From contig NC_133030.1 in NCBI RefSeq assembly GCF_048771995.1, forward strand, positions 56,142,001 to 56,206,000: a stretch of 64,000 nucleotides of DNA, read 5' to 3'. This stretch comes from Taeniopygia guttata (taxonomy: Eukaryota; Chordata; Aves; Passeriformes; Estrildidae). The translations under genes were made by a program, and so were the position numbers. The notes under the pieces are model-generated. The model saw nothing but the letters and a program-made list of their open reading frames with translations, did no database searches and was not told the origin of the DNA. Below are positions 44,521 to 56,070 of this stretch, one piece after another (positions within the stretch are counted from its first letter, which is position 1; each line of letters begins with the position of its first letter).

Positions 44521-46662
44521 TATATGGAGATGCACTTTTGCTCCCCAAGGGGTGTTTTTTCATATTCCACAGTTTTATTCTATTGGAAGCTTAAGAGAGG
44601 ATCCAGGTTGAAGGCTTCTGCCAAAGTAAACCCAGGAAAGACAAATGATTGATGTGGAGACCGCATAAAATTTCTGAAGCCTGTAGAATATTTACAAAAG
44701 CTTTCCTTTCAGAGTCCTGAGTAGCATGGGTGGGAATAAACCAATGTACTCTCTCCTCAATGACCCCATGCCTAGACTGTAAGGGACACTGGAATTAAGC
44801 ACAAACCTACAGCCAGATTTATTTGGCGGTGAAGATCCACTGTTGCAGGCACTCAGAGGGTGCATGAGCAGGGGTGGAAACCAGACAAAAGGCTTGTGAA
44901 GAATGAATTCTGTTCCACCCCAGCCCAGGTTTAGCAGAGATGTGCTCATGGAGTTTACCAGGGCATTAGTGCTGCCAAACATTTGCTTTCTTTAACCCAG
45001 TCCTGTACTGAAACCTGGTATAGAAACTGGTGGCTATAACTTATTTTAACTTCAATGTTGAAGAATGAGAGCGGGGCAAAACTCTAAAGCTTTTCCCTTA
45101 ATTGGCATTTTAATATGCCAATTAAATGCCTTCTCTTACTGTAAATGTGTTTTTACAAACAAGAATAATAGCAAGAGACAATGCTAATAACAATTGGGCA
45201 CCTTTGCAAATCACAGTTCTCTGCATGGCAGCCCACAATCAGCAGCAACCCTAGACACTGTGAAATCCTGACTGCAGGCATTACTGAATAGGCCCATTAA
45301 ACACAATTCTCATTCTTGGTTTCACAGATTAGTGAGTATATGCCATGCCCAGATGCCATTTTATAGCCAGGTAACACCAAGGGAAAAGCACAAATTCCTT
45401 CTGTGGTGGCTGAACTGGGCCCTGACAACTGAGATCATGTGTGACACTTAAAAACACAAAAATTGTATGGAAAAAAGTTCAATATCCGTGAAGAGCAGTA
45501 TTAAAAATTACCAAGCACTGCTGCGGTGGCTCAGTCAGATGGGAAGACAATGGCACTATTTCTGCTCTTGGTGTTTTGCCAGTTAAGGCCACAGTTCTGT
45601 AGAGCTGCCTATTTCCACAGTGCTGTAAATTTTGGATTTGTTACTGGGGACCCATGGGGATATTGCTCCAAATGCAATTTTAGCACAAAGGTTGACACCA
45701 CAGGAACTTCTAAGTGTAGTTTTTAAAGACAGGATTTGCATGTTACAGATCCAATTTATGTTTCTTCAGGACACACCTCTTGGATGGAGATGGCCAGTGC
45801 CCTGTGAGCTGATGGCTTTGTTTCCCCAGACACATTAGCTCCTGTCAACAAGGCAAATCTGACTCTGTCTGACTGCACTATCAATGAAAACTGCTGTCCA
45901 AGTGACATTTATAATACATCCAGTGGGTGCAGAAGAGACACCAAGCAGAATATTTTGATGTTCCAACAGGTGCCAATTTCAGAAGTCTAAATACTGATTT
46001 TTAGAAGTCAAGTGTGTGAGACTGATGTATTAAAACCTGTTTTTCACAGACCAAAAGGGAAAAAAACCCAAAAAACAACAACAAAAACCCACAAAAAAAA
46101 AAAACAACCCAAAATAAACATAAAAAACCCTAAACAAGCAAAAGCATTTCAGGTGCCTGGGTCTCTATGTTATCTTTACATACACAGGCATATTTCCCAT
46201 TCCCTCCTTTTGCCAACTCTCCAGCCTTTGCAGGGGTATGAGGTGTGGAACAAAACAGCTCACATAGGTGTCTCCACAAAAAAAAAAGAACTAAAAGATA
46301 GCAGGAAGCTACATTTCATGATTCTCATATAGAAATAATCACTGTCTCCACCTGAGTATTTCCCATTCGAGTTCACGTTATAGCAATGGCAGCACTGACC
46401 AACTCACAAACTCCATGTGGCTGCTAAAGGAGAAGGTCCTTGCAAGGGGGATGGTGGCTCTCTGCATGGACCCCCTCCTGTGGCCTCACAGGGACGGTGA
46501 TGACACGTGCAACACGTGCTACAAGTGACGGGGGAATGGGTCCCACATGGCCCCATGGTCACCATCACTGCAGAGCTCAGATCCAAAGATCTCCCAGCAC
46601 ATGGCTCGCTTCAGAACACAACAGAAGAGGATGAGACAGCTGAGAGTGTTGGAGTAGTGCTG
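44521..46662. other. Intergenic; includes an A-rich AAAAC tract
   Basis: At 46056-46140 there is a degenerate A-rich tract with interspersed C (AACAACAACAAAAACCC-like). The rest is unique-looking with no recognised gene. Confidence 0.45.
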
Positions 46663-47120
46663 CAGAATCACAGAATCACAGGCTGGATCAGGTTGGAGAG
46701 GACTACAGGAGGTCCTCTGGTCCAGCCTCTCTGCTCAAGCAGGGTCGTCCCAGAGCACATGGCACAGGATTTTATCCAGACAGTTCTGGGATCTCTGCAG
46801 TGAAGGAGACTCCACACCCTCTTTGGCCACTCTGTTCCCATCCACAGTCACCTGCACAGGAAAGTTCTTCCTCATTTTCAGGTGGGAGCTCCTGTGCATC
46901 AGTTCCTGCCCTTTGCCCCTTGCCCTATTGCTGGGCACCACAGAGCAGAGCCTGGTCCATCTTCTGGCACCTCCCTTCAGGTACTGACAGGCATTGATGA
47001 GGTCCCCTCTCAGTCATCTCCTCTCCAGACTGAGCAGGCCCAGTTCCCTCAGCCTCTCCTCATAAGAGAAATGCTCCAGTCCCTTCATCGTCTTTGTTGC
47101 CTTCCACTGGATCCTCCCCC
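46663..47120 (-). mobile_element. CR1 LINE 3' fragment, antisense, the longest copy in the window
   Basis: It starts with the terminal repeats AGAATCACAGAATCACAGG, the reverse complement of a CR1 tail. It then runs back through GGTTGGAGAGGACTACAGG, CAGGGTCGTCCCAGAGCAC, GGAGACTCCACACCC, CCTTGCCCTATTGCTGG, GATGAGGTCCCCTCTCAG, CTCCAGACTGAGCAGGCCC and CCTCAGCCTCTCCTCATA. About 450 bp is recognisable. The tail repeats are better preserved than in the other copies. Confidence 0.93.
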
Positions 47121-47178
47121 CACACAAGAGGAGAGTTTCCATGTAGTCTCTGCTGTGTCCCAGGTCTGGCTCACTCTA

Positions 47179-47262
47179 AACAGAATCACAAAATCCTAAA
47201 ATCTTAGAATATCCTGAGATGGAAGCGACCACTGAAGTCCAATCCACCTGGGCTAATATCCC
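47179..47262 (-). mobile_element. CR1 LINE 3' fragment, antisense, short
   Basis: ACAGAATCACAAAATCC, then TTAGAATATCCTGAGATGGAAG, CGACCACTGAAGTCC and AATCCACC is another CR1 3' end in the same orientation, about 60 bp from the end of the longer copy. It may be a separate insertion or part of a nested pair. Confidence 0.75.
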
Positions 47263-50200
47263 ACAGCAGTTGGGGATTTCAGATTTCACAGAGACAAATA
47301 AACTTATTTTAAGTATTATGCAAACATAAGGATTTTTTTATTCCTCATACAATTAAGATCTGACCTCAGAAGCAGAGCAATACAGCAGAAGTCATCGTTA
47401 CCACTACATACCTCACACTGCAAATTAGTCTCCCCACACAAGTTAATGTTTGGGCTTCCCAGTCTGGACAGCGACTTCTTTAATTTCAGCAAAACGTATT
47501 TCACTTCATTAGCTTATTATAGTTATTATTTTTGCTATTTCACATTTTGTGAGTTCTTAACCAGGAGCCCAAAGGCCATGGGCCACTGAATGTGGGAAAA
47601 ATTAATTTACTGGGCTTTAAATTATAACCTTGTGTATCTTAATGAGAAGATAAACCATCTCACAAAGTAGAACTTTTCAGGACTAAGGGTAAAAACCTGC
47701 ACTGATCCCTGGACTGAACTCGGGAGCACAAAGAGCCAGAACGAATTAAAAGGATGCTACTGCTTCCCTGCTACCCCAGAAACAAATTCCTGTTTTATGC
47801 TCTTTTCAGTGGTATACCCAAAATACTCTGTGAAAGTAAAGTCATGAAGTTTCAATATGCCAGATTTTATTTATTGAGTTCTGTCTTTCCATCAGAAACT
47901 GAGTGGCCTTGGGCATCCACTTGGGAAGAACATGGTGGCAATCTTTCCAGCTGTGAAGTTAGACTGATTTTCTAATCACAGTCTCACAGACCCGACAGAA
48001 GCCAAAGGAAATGTAATTTTAAGGCACATGGACAGTTAAATCCTATTTTGAGCACAATTAAGGTTTAAGTGTCTGAGCCTCCCCAGCCTCACTGGCTTTC
48101 ACAGACACTTGGGGTTCAGGATCCTGACAGAGTGACCATCATTTTGTGATGGTCTTTGTACAACTAGGGGTGTGTTTAGCCATATTAATAAAAGGTATAA
48201 TTTATCCCATTGATTTAGGATGAGTCTCAGTTTTCAAGACAAATCAGTGCTTAGTACTTCAACTTGATGACTTTGCAAAGGTTAGAAGTAATACAAACTG
48301 ACCCTCTGTGTGCTTTAACCCATTTCTCATGTGAGATACAATCAGACACTTTATAAATCTTTCAGGGGGAGCTGTTCATACATTTTATTTGGGATTTATC
48401 CCAGACACACTCAGACAGACCCTGGATTCCTATGGTCCCAGCAATATCCTTTCCACACCCCTGTGTATCCAAACCACAGCTTGGAAATGAGGCTAAGCCT
48501 CCTGGCTGAGCTAAGAAGAAAGTCATTATATTGTTCTGAATAACATGAAAAATAACATTAAAAAAGGGATGGGGTGGGGGACCAAGTCCACTGAAGTTTT
48601 TACACAAGGCTGCTTGTGTAAATATGAAGCCAAATTTCAGTGCTTTGTTATTAACTGCAAATTTTGCTGCAAAAGTCAGCGGCATCTGGGAGCAGCATCT
48701 CCATAAGCCACACAGGCAGTGCAGGAATCACCAGGATCCCTTCCAAGCAAACAGCCTTGCCCATGTGCAGAGCCAGAAGAATCTTCCTCCCCATCTCTAG
48801 GTAATTTCAGCCTTGTCTTGAAAAAACCCAAGACTAAAACCCCACATTAAACCTGGGTCCTATCCCTTCACTGTGTCTCAGCAAGTGGCTCTTTGTGGCT
48901 TTGGGAAACAAACACGTCATTTATGCTCTTATGAAGTGTCCCTGTTTTATATATGATGCATTCAGACCAATCAATCTTCTATCTTGGTGGCCTGTTCAGA
49001 GACTTAGGGAGCTGGCATTGATTAAATGCCTATAATAGAGAGCATTAATTTACCCGTCAGTGGAAAAATCACCATTGTAAATTGTCCCAGTGGGTTTGTA
49101 CATCACCAAAGGGTGTGCAGCATGCTCTGGGTGTGTGCTGAACTGCTCCTGTACATAAAGCACATTCAATTAGCAGCACCAGCATTGCTTCAGCAGCACC
49201 AGCACTGCTTTGGCTGGCCATAGGCAAAGGTCTGGGTTTGATTCTGCTGCCCTCTTTAGGATTTGTGCCTGGGACTCCACAGTCTAATCACAGATTAAGT
49301 GCAAGATCACTCAGTATCTGAAGACCCACAGAGAGACTATAGCATCCCATGGGACTGGGGAAAAAATCAGAATATTCCATCCTTTTGCTTATCATGCTAT
49401 ACTGTTTGTAACAGTAATGGGGAGAAAAATATTCTGTGGTTTTGGAGCTGCTGGAGGTCCCTTAATCTGTTGAGTTCATGGTCACAGTTGAAATATCACA
49501 TATTATTCCCTTGGAGCATGAGGAAGTAGATCACAGTGCTGTAAGGGGAGGCAGGAACGAGTTTTCTCTTGAGCAGTGAAGCAACATTAGATTTGCATTG
49601 CCCTAATAAAAAAATGTTCAGACTCAGCCTGTAGGTAGTTATCTCAAGAAGAGATATCCAGATCCTTATTGTGGCTGTACAGGAGGGCATGAGGGTGAGA
49701 GAGGAATCAGCTGAGTAAGGAATAACTGGTTTTGACAGAAGGAAACCCAAGGAATTGCCCTGTATAGGTGACCTAGGTCACTGAGGACAGAGATGCTCAG
49801 AAGCAGTGTTGGGGGAGAGGTGAGGAGAATGAATGAACCATGGCAGAAGGAAAGAGGTGATGAGCAAAGGAAAAGCTCCAGCTGCTTAAAACTCTCACCC
49901 TGAGCCTCTGTCCAGGAAGGTTCATGCCCCCTGTGGCACTTGTGACACTCTCCAGCTGCTGCAGTTCAACTCCCTCCTCCCCAGCCACACAACAACCACA
50001 GCAGCCTCTGGATTGCAAACCTCCCTCTCTCAAATCAGTAAATATCAAACAAAACAGAGTTCAAATTCATCCTGCCTTTATTTTCCAAACATCCACAGAA
50101 GGAAGGGATATTCTTCCTGTAAGCAAAATGGATTGTTCCTGTCTCAGTGTTTCCTTTACAAACACAATGACTTCAGACCCATCACTGTTTCTCTTCCCAG

Positions 50201-53200
50201 CCTGACAGCACAAGTGTTGCTTCCCCAAGCCCACCACCACGTCCCACCCTCAGGCATGCAGGAGCGTTGAGGGCTCGAGGTTTTGGGGTTGCAGAAGTAA
50301 AGTTAGTTCATGCAGACCTCCCCTCACTCCAATCTCCTGGCGCAGGAGCCAAGATGTGATCTTTCTAACTGTCAGCCCAGCAAAATTAATCAAAGAGATG
50401 AAAATCCCCCCTGCCATTCATCACTGCTGATAAAGGTCCTGCCACCAGCACTGAGCTCCCAGTTTTGCTGCTGATGCATGAGTGAGGAGGTGACCCAGTT
50501 CAGTCTTGCAGAGCCACTGTGACCCTGTCACACAGTGCCACACACAGCCTGAGACTGCACAGGCACAGCTTCCAGCCACACAGACCTGGTAGGGCTGCCT
50601 GGGTCACGCAGAAGGCAGCAACCTTTCAGAGATGAAGGTCAAGGTTTTGAAAAACAGCTTATGACTTCAAGTGGGGCTCTTCCTGGGTGAGCAGTTGAGC
50701 TATTTTTAAAGGCTCGTATTTTCACCAAAAAAATAAAAATGAAGAGGTTTTGGTAGGTTCTGGAAAGCAAATCTTTCCAAGGACAGCGGAAATCTTTGGA
50801 TACAAATTTTATTAAGCTCCACCACTGAGCAGGTTGGTGTAAGCCCAGCCTGAGGTTTGGAAGCTGTTGCACATCACTGGTTTCTGGGAAGCAAATGAGA
50901 TGGTCCAGCACTGGACCAGCATTGGACCATCCTGTCACAGGATATGCCTGTAACAGCTTCCAGGCTGGGGCTGGTCTCATCCCACCAACTCTGCCCTCTC
51001 AACTGTCTGGGTTTGGCTGGGGAAAAGATGAATATCTGAAGTTCAAGGTGTGCAGTATCCACTCTTGGGCTTCCACAAACCCAGCTGAAAACTTGAGCAG
51101 CCTCACATAGGTGCCAAGCATCTCCTCCACACTCACCTCAGTTCTCATTCAAAGGGTTAATTTTACTTGCAGAGCTCCCTGCTATGCACAAGTAAATCCC
51201 AGTGCAACTTTACCAGCATGATTTATAAACCAGGTTGAGAAAACTCTGGTCTCTGAAGTCTGTTGTCAGAGTTAATGGAGCAAGAATATAAACTGCAGCA
51301 TCTTAGGGTGACAGTCACCTCTCAGTAGTGACCTCCTGACAGCTCCAGACCCAGAGCTCTGCTGCTTTTTTTCCAGGCTGCAGCCACATCCCCAGCTGTG
51401 ATGTAGAATTGCCTTTCCTTAGGGACTGCCAGGTAAAGGTGGGGCAGAAATTTCTTCTTGAACTTTCCATCAAGAGGCTGAATCACTAGCAGCAACATGA
51501 GGTTTGTCTGACTTTCCTCCTTTTGTTTCATCCTGCAGAAATTAAGAAGAGATCTTTAGTCTGTGAACTGCACATTGCTACCCAAAATGAAGGAATGGAG
51601 GTGACTGGCATGGAAAGGGGAAGAAAGGTTGTGTTTGTAATTGCCATGCCTTGTTTGTACCCATGCAGAGCAGCATGCTGCTGCCAGGCCTCCCAGAGCA
51701 AGGATCCCACATAACAAGAACAAATGTTCCTGGATGAAGGCACTCCTGCTATATCTGTACTTGAGAGTGGCTTAAATAACCTCATAGAAACCCACCTAGA
51801 CAAGATTGTTTCATCAGCTGACAAATTCCCAGAGCTACTAAAGGATCTTATGCTTTCTTCATAAAGGTTTCCATAATAAGGAAGGAAAAAAAAATTAAAG
51901 GAAAACTCTCTATATAAAAGAAAAGCAGAGATAAACTGAATATTTTGTATTATCCCCCAACTTTGCTCTCTAGCCCCAAGAAGCACAGACAAGATATAAG
52001 CAGACAAAATGAAGACCAAATCAAACAAGCATCAAAAAGGCACCCGAGTACCAAGAATGCAAAATATATGAAAAGCAAAATTCTGGCTAATAATTAAGTT
52101 ATTGGTATGACACTTTCTGAATTATCCAGGAGGAAAAAAGATGAGAAATGTGCCAGTTTGCACATTCTGGTCCATGCTGGGGAGCAGGGGCAGGGTCTCC
52201 AGCATCTCATGGTAGTGCTCTCCCTTCCTTTTCATGATCAGAAAGCTGACCATGTCCTGGACTTTAAAATCTATTTAGTCCCCAGCCAGCAGCAGTAATA
52301 AAATGAGTACATAATGCCACCTCCTGGCTGTAGTGGAGGACACTATAAAAGCGCTGGCAGAAAGATAGTGTTGTGTCCCTCCCACACGGGTAGATGATAT
52401 ATATCACTTGCTTGTGGAAGTCAAATTTCTTTTGCTGACTTAATCCCAGAGCCAAAATTAATCAGACATCCTAGCTAACAGGATCAGAAAATGCCATAAA
52501 TTATGCTGCCTGCAACCTAACAACAACATTAACAGCACGAAGAAGGTGGAGGCTTTTTTTTGATTAATCACTGTTTAAGTTGCCTAAAGGACCTATGAAA
52601 CCTCCTGCTGGCTGACACAATGAGCAACATTTTATATTAACCCATATAAGGACACGTCTTTAAAAGTGATGGATTATGCAGATGTGAGATGGGGCTGTGT
52701 GATGTGGTTACCCAAGAGCTGCCAGCGGCGTGGCAGGCTCTGCTCTGCTGCTCCCAGCCCACCACAGCCCTCCCCACCATCTCCAGCCACCCCAGAGACA
52801 ACACTGGCCACCCCAGCAGCTGAGCACCCCCAGAAAGAGCCACACAGCACAATGGATTGGATGAGCTGGCTCCAAGAAGAGCTGGCAAGTTTATGCAACT
52901 ACTGGCAAATTTTGGCGCTTTTAAAATTTCTTTTGCACAGAACAGCAAGATCAGTACCTAGGGGAGGGATGGGAAATGGACATTTTATCTGTGGTTTCTC
53001 TGGCACCCTGCAGAGCAGCGTCACTCTTTTTTGTGCATGGACATGCTGAGAAGTCCATCAGCTCCCATCAGCCCCAGTTGGGTGCTGCTGTGCTGGTGCA
53101 CACAGAGTGAACATGAATGGAGCATCACAACCCAGCCCCAAGAAAATCAACATCCCCTTCTGGAGCCATAAATCCAGCATCCCTCAGCAAACCTGCTCCT

Positions 53201-55550
53201 TTCTCTATCTGCAGGGCTGAATATACTGAAGACACCCTGGTTCCTGCTGCTACAAGGGGATATGTTGATATTCCCACCTTTGGTCAGGATTTTTCAGAGC
53301 ACCAGACACCAACCTTGCTCCACTCCCATTAAACTGAGCTGCCTTCCATCCACCAGTCCTACTGTTCACTCTCCTGAGAGGTCTCAGCACCTAGAAAAAA
53401 TGCTTTTATTTTCATTCTGTTACTTAAAGAGATCCACTTATTGGGATGATGGGTTTTCAGAGCATTCTTCACAGTGCTGATTGCACACCATCATTTTAAA
53501 TCTACATGAAATGGGTGACTAGAGCTTCTCAAGTGGGAAAAGATGCATTTTACACTCTTTTTGCTCTGGTACTATCAAACATAATGTACACAAAATGAAG
53601 TCACAGAATCAAGACAAACTGTTATTGTTGCCAAAAGCCACTGTCAGACGAGATCAGTGGTGGACAAACTCGTCAGGAATCAGCAGAATTTTAGGTGCAC
53701 ACTGATCAATACTGGCAATCAGTTTTTTCATTCCTCTTTACCGGTGATCATATCCACACAGGCTGAAATTTTCCGCCCACAGGATCTTTTTATGGTAATT
53801 TGCCCAAAGTGACAGAGTAAGAGTTTCACAGAAGAGGTAGAAATCACAGTGGACTTAAACTCTGAAAAATGTTTTTAAATGATTTCTAGTTAAACTTCAT
53901 TATCCAGGGACGGAGGAATTTTCTTGGTCTACTTCCTAACCTCCCAGTCTAATCTTCCCTTCCCCTCTGGACACAAGACAAGGCTAGCACCTCCTTGCTC
54001 TCTGATTTAATTCCCTTTCCATGTAGTCAGGGGTTCTGAAAGACACATTCCCATATTTGCCACTTTTCTGGTATGATGTCCTGATAATTATCTGCACCTC
54101 CAAGTGTTCCACTTCACCCCCCTGCTGTGTCTGGGCAGCTCTGTCTGACAAACCCCCCTCAAACAGCCCCTGCTCCCCTCCTGGCTCTTCCAGCCATCCT
54201 GACTCCTGCACCAAGCTCCCACCCATCCTGCCTTTGGGACCAGCTTCAAATTCCTCTGGTGGTTTTCTGCACACCCCAGAGATGAGGATATAACTATACA
54301 ACACTCCTGAGCTGTCAGGGAGCTTGCTGAAGGTACAGGCTCAGACATGCCTAAAGCAAACAGACCTTCTTCCTGCCACTAAAGCCAGAAGGATCACGAC
54401 AGATCCGCAGCAGGAATTATTTTAATCCTGCGAAGAAAGTGAAGTGGCAAGGAAATATGTCACTTGGAACCTGACTGAGAACATCTCCACAGGAACATAA
54501 CGTGCCTGAAATGATGTGCATCTGTTTTAGATCTGACTCATCTTCACTTTGCTGAGCACTGACAAACCCCAGAGGCTGCATCCTCCTCAGAGAAGTATCT
54601 GCTTCCTTTTTGTTGTGGGTGGAATCATGAACTTTACTCTCAGGAGAAGAGTAAAAATGCATTTCATTGATACAAAACAGTGGGTAAATAAAGTTCAGTG
54701 GTAAATGCAGCAGGGGTTTAACAAAATTTAATGTCAAGGTACAGTTGGGCATTTACTGCTTAGAGGACAGGGTCAGAAAATCTGTCATGTACTCCCATCA
54801 CATCATGAGGTTCAGAAAGGACCCTCTTATGCTGCAAACAGCTTCTCAAATGAGAGTTTGTGTGCAGATGGATCCATGCTTTGTCAACAATTTATGTCTA
54901 AAGCATTATATAAGCACAATCCATCCTTTGTATAATTTCAAACTTTCAGTGCATATATTCACAATTCATTTACTGAGTATCTGATGTGATAAGGAACCTC
55001 TCAGCCTCAAGAAGGCACCTTGAAAGATGTTCCTACTCAAGGGAAATCCTTGCACACACTCTGTTCCTGTGCAGGAGAGCTCAATATGCCCTGGGCTGTC
55101 ACTATTTGTGGAGTAAGATAATGTAATATTTGACATAGTCATATTTGCATACAGACTACAGATGTTAGTTTCTTCCAAGCTTGGCTTGAGTCGGACCTAG
55201 ACCAGCACTGTAGTTAGATGGATGCACTGCTCCTTGGCTGTTGGGTTTTTATCTGTCTCCCCCAAATCCACTTTGAGCCAGATGCAGCCATCATGACCAA
55301 ACACAACCTTTAGGACCACCACTGGTGGTTAGCACTTGAACAGGTTGGGAAATAAAGGTCAGGTTGAGAGGTAAGGGGAACTACAACACTATCTGAGGCT
55401 TGGAATACCCCAAGTCTGCCAAAACTGCAAAGAAAATCAGTAAATCAGTTATACAACAACCTGCACTTCCATTAACATTGCCAGGGAAAGGGAAACACCT
55501 TTTGTTTAAAAGACTGACCTTTCCCTTCTGGAGCCTTGGTCTCTAAATCC
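47263..55550. other. Intergenic interval, no gene recognised
   Basis: Contains a 20-bp tandem duplication at 49171-49210 (CAGCAGCACCAGCACTGCTT type). A 166-codon minus-strand frame at 51528-52028 has no recognisable domain and a composition like chance translation. A GC-richer patch at 52680-52860 carries overlapping frames on both strands. No exon of INF2, the mammalian neighbour, was recognised. Confidence 0.45.
49171..49210. repeat. Two-copy 20-bp tandem duplication
   Basis: TAGCAGCACCAGCATTGCTT is followed directly by CAGCAGCACCAGCACTGCTT (2 mismatches in 20). Confidence 0.9.
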
Positions 55551-55559
55551 CATATTTCA

Positions 55560-56070
55560 CCCTGTGCATATTCAGCAGCCTCTGGTGAGTTTTCCAGAGC
55601 CCATGGCCAAGGGCTGCGTGGAGCCCACCTGCTCCAGGGCCGGAGCTGCTGCCCAGCGCGGTCCGGCGGCGGTGCCAAAGCAGAACTGTGCTGTGGCTCC
55701 CAGCCTGGCACTTCAAGGTCATTCTGGCTTGCCCTGTCCCCAGAGGGCCGTGTCAGATGCCCTCCTACCGGACTCTGCCAATTAAGCCAGACAGCCCAAG
55801 GCCGCTGTCTTTGCTAATTGATGCAGCGGGTGCACAATTAAAGGGCTCCCCGCGGCTTTGCCATCTCCCCTGGCTGCTCGTGCAGGTGCAGCCTGCCCCT
55901 CACCGGGCACCTGCCTCTGTAGCTGCCAGCCCTGTGCCAGTCTGGGGGGTGATGGATTCCCTCCCCTGCTCTGAAGTCAGCAGCAGCAGCTCAGATCCCT
56001 CCCACCGCCTCTGATCCGGCTGGTGGAACCCTCGGGGTCTTTGTCCTGACCCGCTTCTCCCTTTCCGCCC
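55560..56070. promoter_or_regulatory. CpG-rich block with embedded AATTA motifs (putative regulatory element or orphan CpG island)
   Basis: A locally GC- and CpG-rich segment (for example GCGCGGTCCGGCGGCGG at about 55656-55672 and CCCCGCGGC at 55849-55857) lies in an otherwise AT-rich desert. Within 60 bp (55778-55840) it holds CCAATTAAGCC, GCTAATTGATG and CACAATTAAAGG, all homeodomain-like words. Open frames across it on both strands have no family resemblance. It could be a distal promoter of a non-coding transcript or an enhancer. Confidence 0.35.

Noticed and set aside
44164..44652. 162-codon plus-strand open frame
   Set aside because: It is translation through a CR1 LINE 3' tail, not a host gene.
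46440..47199. Several overlapping plus-strand frames
   Set aside because: They fall on an antisense CR1 copy.
51713..51732. Glucocorticoid-response-like AGAACAAATGTTCC
   Set aside because: The half-sites are separated by 2 bases instead of 3, so it is not a canonical element, and no context supports it.
51528..52028. 166-codon minus-strand open frame
   Set aside because: No recognisable domain, and its start region is a generic hydrophobic stretch. Neighbouring DNA shows no exon-like borders.
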